64,000 bases of DNA from NCBI RefSeq assembly GCF_030053135.1, contig NZ_CP125652.1, positions 2,966,001 through 3,030,000 of the forward strand, written 5' to 3'. The position numbers were made by a program, and so were the translations under genes. The stretch is from Rhizobium sp. BT04. GTDB lineage: Bacteria > Pseudomonadota > Alphaproteobacteria > Rhizobiales > Rhizobiaceae. This document shows positions 60,415-64,000 of the stretch, one piece after another. The notes under the pieces are model-generated. The model had not been told where the DNA came from and made no database searches. It saw nothing but the letters and a program-made list of their open reading frames with translations. Positions within the stretch are counted from its first letter, which is position 1. The number at the start of each line of letters is the position of its first letter.

Positions 60415-62880
60415 TCATGTACCACGCGGTTTTGCCCGTGTCGTCGGCAACGCCTCTTCGGGCCGCTCCGGCCAGGGATGCCGGGGATAGCGACCGCGCA
60501 TATCGGCGCGCACATCCCTCCACGAGCCGGCCCAGAAGCCCGGCAGGTCGCGTGTCGTCTGGATCGGCCGGTGCGCCGGCGAGGTGAGTTCGAGCAGCAG
60601 CGGCAGGCGGCCTCCGGCGATCGCCGGGTGCTGCGTCAACCCGAACAGCTCCTGCACGCGGATCGTCAGCACCGGCTCTTGGCCCTCATATTGGATCGGA
60701 TGCCTTTGACCGGTCGGCGCTTCGAAATGGGTCGGCGCAAGCCGGCTAAGGTCGCGCTGCAACTCGTGCGGCACTAAAGACAGCAGACCGTTCGAAAGCC
60801 CGGCTGCGGAAATCTCGGAAAGTCCGCGGGCCTCGGTCTGAAAGGGCGCGAACCACTCGTCCAGCCGGGAAAGCAGGGCGCCGTCGCTGACATCAGGCCA
60901 AGGCTCGCCGATCGTCCGGTGAAGGAAGCCGATCCGCTCGCGGAGCTGCACGGCCTCCTTCGAGAAGGCAAGCTGATCCAGCCCCAGCTCGCGCACTCCC
61001 TCCACCAGGGCCTGGGTGACCGCAGCCCCGGAAGGTCGCGGCAAGGGCGTCTCTTCGAAGACAATCGCACCGAGCCGGGTTGCCCGCCGCGCCCTGACTT
61101 GCCGGCTTTGCCGGTCGAAGAAGATTTGATCGCCGGTTTTGATCTCGCCGGGCAGCTCGGCTTCGATGTCGCCGCGCGTCACCTCGGCTGCTGCCAGAAC
61201 CCGCGCCTGCGCCGCCCGCCCGGTGAGATCGGCGATGACAAGCATCTGGCTGCCGGCCAGCCTCTCGGTTTCCGGCAGCTCCGCACCGCGCCCGTTCGCC
61301 ATCACGAATCGGCCACGCCCGCCGCGCTGAAGCGCGATTCGATCCGGGAATGCATGCAGCAGCAGCTGGCCTGCCAGCGCCGGCGCCGTTGCGGCAACGC
61401 TGTCGAGACCGCTCGCCAGCCGCCCCGCCAGCCGCCGTGAAGCCTCGGCTCTTTCGCCGCGCTCGGCCTTGAAGCGGCGCAGCCGGTCCTCGATATCGAT
61501 GCTCGTTCCGCCAAGCCCCTGTTCGGTGAGAAGCACGGCGATCATCGCCGCATCCCTGGCGTACCCGGCTTCTCCCGCCGAGACGACCATGGCGGCAAGC
61601 CGCGGCGGCAAGGCGAGGTCACGCATCACCTTGCCGCGCGCTGTCAGCGTTCCGTCCTTGTCGAGCGCGCCGAGCTGGCCAAGCAGCGCCCGGGCTTCCC
61701 TCAGTGTCGTTTCCGGCGGTTGATCGACGAAGGCAAGCGACGTGGGATCCTGGACGCCCCAATGGGCGAGATCGAGCACCAGCCCCGAGAGATCGCTGGA
61801 CAGGATCTGCGGCGGTGTGAAGGCCGGCAGCGCCGCCGTCTGGCCCTGATGCCACAGCCTGATGGCAATACCCGGTTCCGTTCGTCCGGCGCGGCCGGCC
61901 CGCTGATCGGCGGACGCCCGCGACACACGCACCGTCTCCAGCCGCGTGATCCCGGTCGACGCCTCGAACACCGGCAGGCGCTGCAGCCCGCTGTCGATCA
62001 CGATCCTGACGCCGTCAATGGTGATCGACGTTTCGGCAATCGAGGTCGCCAGCACGATCTTGCGCGTTCCCTTGGATGCCGGGCGGATCGCCGCATCCTG
62101 GTCCTTCTGGCTGAGATTGCCGTAGAGCGGCGCAATCAGCGTTTCGGTTCCGAATCGTCCCTGCAGACGTTCGACCGTCCGGGTGATTTCCGCTTGGCCG
62201 GGCAGGAAAGCGAGGATCGAGCCGGTCTCATCGGCATGCGCGTCGACGATCGCCCGCGTGACGGCATCCTCGACGCGTTCGCCGCCCGGCCGGTCCTGGT
62301 AGCGGATATCGATCGGAAAGCTGCGCCCCAGGCTTTCGATGACGGGGGGATGGTCGAGCAGGGCGGCCACACGGTCGACGTCGAGGGTCGCTGACATCAC
62401 GAGGATACGCAAATCCTCGCGCAGTGCCGACTGGACGTCGAGTGCCAGCGCCAGCCCGAAATCGGCATCGAGCGAACGCTCGTGGAATTCGTCGAAGATC
62501 ACCGCCGAGACACCGGTCAGTTCCGGATCGTCGAGGATCATCCGGGCAAATACCCCTTCGGTCACCACTTCGACCCGCGTCCTTGCGGATATCCGGTTAT
62601 CGAGACGCATGCGATAGCCGACCGTGCCGCCGACTTCTTCGCCGATGAGCGAGGCCATCCGGCTTGCCGCTGCCCGCGCCGCCAGCCGCCGCGGCTCCAG
62701 CAGGATGATCTTGCCGTTTCCGCGCCAGGCCTGGTCAAGCAGGTAAAGCGGCACCAGCGTCGTCTTGCCGGCGCCGGGCGGCGCGGAAAGAACGGCGCGT
62801 CCCCGCTCGACCAAGGCGGCACCGACGGCCGGCAGGACATGGGAAACCGGGAGATCCGGCAATGATGCACTGAAGGTCAC
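60415..62880 (-). CDS. hrpB: ATP-dependent helicase HrpB
   Basis: 821 residues. A DEAH-family helicase: Walker A APPGAGKTT at 33-41, DEFHERSLDADF near 129 as the DExH box, SATLD after it, and QRAGRAGRTEPG near 325 as motif VI. The HrpB-type C-terminal domain is intact (LTSPAHRPIQTTRDLPGFW near the end). Its bacterial role is not well defined; loss is tolerated in E. coli. It overlaps the ornithine cyclodeaminase-family gene by 4 bases and lies 22 bases before actS. Confidence 0.94.
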   Translation of the reverse strand: MTFSASLPDLPVSHVLPAVGAALVERGRAVLSAPPGAGKTTLVPLYLLDQAWRGNGKIILLEPRRLAARAAASRMASLIGEEVGGTVGYRMRLDNRISARTRVEVVTEGVFARMILDDPELTGVSAVIFDEFHERSLDADFGLALALDVQSALREDLRILVMSATLDVDRVAALLDHPPVIESLGRSFPIDIRYQDRPGGERVEDAVTRAIVDAHADETGSILAFLPGQAEITRTVERLQGRFGTETLIAPLYGNLSQKDQDAAIRPASKGTRKIVLATSIAETSITIDGVRIVIDSGLQRLPVFEASTGITRLETVRVSRASADQRAGRAGRTEPGIAIRLWHQGQTAALPAFTPPQILSSDLSGLVLDLAHWGVQDPTSLAFVDQPPETTLREARALLGQLGALDKDGTLTARGKVMRDLALPPRLAAMVVSAGEAGYARDAAMIAVLLTEQGLGGTSIDIEDRLRRFKAERGERAEASRRLAGRLASGLDSVAATAPALAGQLLLHAFPDRIALQRGGRGRFVMANGRGAELPETERLAGSQMLVIADLTGRAAQARVLAAAEVTRGDIEAELPGEIKTGDQIFFDRQSRQVRARRATRLGAIVFEETPLPRPSGAAVTQALVEGVRELGLDQLAFSKEAVQLRERIGFLHRTIGEPWPDVSDGALLSRLDEWFAPFQTEARGLSEISAAGLSNGLLSLVPHELQRDLSRLAPTHFEAPTGQRHPIQYEGQEPVLTIRVQELFGLTQHPAIAGGRLPLLLELTSPAHRPIQTTRDLPGFWAGSWRDVRADMRGRYPRHPWPERPEEALPTTRAKPRGT

Positions 62881-63824
62881 TGGCGGCCCGTCACTGTCTC
62901 ATAGGCAAGAATGGCGCCGGCGAGATCCTCCAGTGCGGCGCCGACCGACTTGAATAGCGTGATCTCAGCATCATTGCTTCGCCCGCCACGGGCGCCGCTG
63001 ACGAGCTCCGCAAGCTCCGCTTTTATGTCGCTTTCCTTCAACACGCCGCTTTTCAGTGGCTGGGCGATGTCGCCCGCCTCGCTGATGGCGCCGGCGCGGG
63101 TATCGACATAGACCGAAGCGCGGCGGATAGCCTCGTCGTCGCTTTCGCGCATGCTCGGCTTGAAGGCGCCGACGAGATCGAGATGGGCGCCGGGCTTCAG
63201 CCATTCGCCCGATATCAGCGGCTCGCCGGAAAGCGTGGCGCAGGAAATGATGTCGGCCGTGCGTGCCGCGGCTTGCGTATCCGCGACCGCCTCGGCATTG
63301 AGACCGAGCGCCCGCGCTTCGGCCGCGATCTTTTCCGCCGCTTGGCCGTTGCGGCCCCAGACCCGGTACCTCTTGATCGGCCGGGTCGTGCCATGGGCAA
63401 ACATCAGGTTGAGCGACAACCGTCCGGTTCCGCAGACAAGCATCTCCTCCGCGTCGGGACGGGCGAGATAGCTGGCCGCCAGCGCCGATGCCGCCGCCGT
63501 CCGCCGTGCTGTCAGTTCGCCGCCGTCGATCGCGGCCAGCATCTCGCCGGTGGCGCCGGAGGAAAGAAGATAGGTTCCGAAGATCGCCGGCAGGCCCCGG
63601 CGCACATTGCCTGGAAAGACCGAGACTGTCTTCACCCCGGCATAGCATCCGGGAACCCAGGCCGGCATCAGCAGCAGCGTGGCGCTCTCCTCCCCTGGCA
63701 CATCCATCTCGTGGTGATGGCGCACCGGCATCACGCATTCGCTCTGGAACATGCGGGCGATTGCCTCGATCAACTCCGGCCAGGGCAGGGCTGCGCGCGT
63801 CTGTGCTTCATCGAGGACAAGCAT
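62877..63824 (-). CDS. Ornithine cyclodeaminase / mu-crystallin family protein
   Basis: 315 residues. The Rossmann-type NAD(P) domain centres on LVCGTGRLSLNLMFAH near 129 and the substrate domain has GVKTVSVFPGN near 64. In this family the first glycine-rich loop normally reads GxGxQA; here it is GTGRLS. Members include ornithine cyclodeaminase, alanine dehydrogenase and ketimine (pyrroline-2-carboxylate) reductase, and the exact activity cannot be told from sequence. Its stop overlaps the hrpB start by 4 bases (ATGA). Confidence 0.87.
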   Translation of the reverse strand: MLVLDEAQTRAALPWPELIEAIARMFQSECVMPVRHHHEMDVPGEESATLLLMPAWVPGCYAGVKTVSVFPGNVRRGLPAIFGTYLLSSGATGEMLAAIDGGELTARRTAAASALAASYLARPDAEEMLVCGTGRLSLNLMFAHGTTRPIKRYRVWGRNGQAAEKIAAEARALGLNAEAVADTQAAARTADIISCATLSGEPLISGEWLKPGAHLDLVGAFKPSMRESDDEAIRRASVYVDTRAGAISEAGDIAQPLKSGVLKESDIKAELAELVSGARGGRSNDAEITLFKSVGAALEDLAGAILAYETVTGRQ

Positions 63825-64000
63825 TCTTCACTCCCGTATCGTTCTTCGCCGCCAAACTAGCGAGTGAGACATACCATAGGCAAGCGACCTGGAATTCCCG
63901 CTCAGGCTCCCCATATAGGGATTGTCTCCATCGCCGAACCCATTCCCTGGGAATTCGGTGAAAACGAATCCTCAAAACCGCCCGATCGGCGGCAGATTTT
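63825..64000. other. Right-end non-coding segment
   Basis: 176 bases upstream of the ornithine cyclodeaminase-family gene to the window edge. It presumably holds that gene's promoter. I see no gene, hairpin or repeat here that I would support, though a gene start could lie just beyond the edge. Confidence 0.4.

Noticed and set aside
63488..63961. 157-residue plus-strand frame near the right edge
   Set aside because: Antisense to the ornithine cyclodeaminase-family gene for most of its length and very Arg/Pro-rich.

Overview
This window looks like core chromosome of a Rhizobium species, most like the R. leguminosarum/R. etli group. The evidence is GC-rich coding sequence, a hemE-flanked replication origin, adjacent pckA and chvI-chvG, a rhizobial PTS-Ntr branch with a short HPr kinase, a DivL-type kinase, ActS/ActR, and palindromic intergenic repeats of rhizobial type. 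The species assignment is inference from gene content. I see no rRNA, tRNA, CRISPR, prophage, integrase or transposase, so this is housekeeping sequence rather than an island.

Layout. 1-1536: hemJ (cut by the window edge) and hemE read leftward. 1537-1937: a gene-free, partly AT-rich segment with DnaA boxes, very probably the chromosomal oriC. 1938-5564: a tightly packed rightward operon (PPDK regulator, maf, aroE, coaE, dnaQ). 5633-6760: secB and fxsA leftward. 6893-12237: Tim44-like protein, mltA, smr and an XRE regulator in overlapping frames, then gyrB. 12318-18275: a nitroreductase, a DUF2218 protein, a glutathionyl-hydroquinone reductase, an FAH-family enzyme, intracellular PHB depolymerase, a DUF2852 protein and a YgjP-like metallopeptidase. 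18449-23610: trpF-trpB-trpA-accD-folC.

23685-35657 is one long leftward array whose order of transcription is divL, a tsaE-amgK fusion, a murU-like gene, addB, addA and trxA. It joins cell-cycle signalling, tRNA modification, peptidoglycan recycling and double-strand break repair. Then come ahcY with a likely ArsR-type operator, the PTS-Ntr genes (ptsH, an EIIA gene, hprK), the ChvG/ChvI two-component system, and divergent pckA. arfB and alkB follow rightward. A leftward histidine locus (hisB, hisH, hisA, hisF, hisE) then runs into coaA, with a DUF2628 gene and two small unknown genes interspersed. hslV-hslU, a DUF1402 protein, a cytochrome P450 and malate synthase G read rightward. The right end holds an L,D-transpeptidase, mmcB, the ActR/ActS redox system, hrpB and an ornithine cyclodeaminase-family gene.

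Most genes belong to known families. The points most worth a second look are the origin, the kinase with Tyr in place of the phospho-acceptor His, the TsaE-AmgK fusion beside MurU, the AccD subunit that has lost its zinc-ribbon cysteines, the operator-like inverted repeats upstream of ahcY and pckA, and unnamed small proteins inside the his locus. I found no clearly new multi-gene system.
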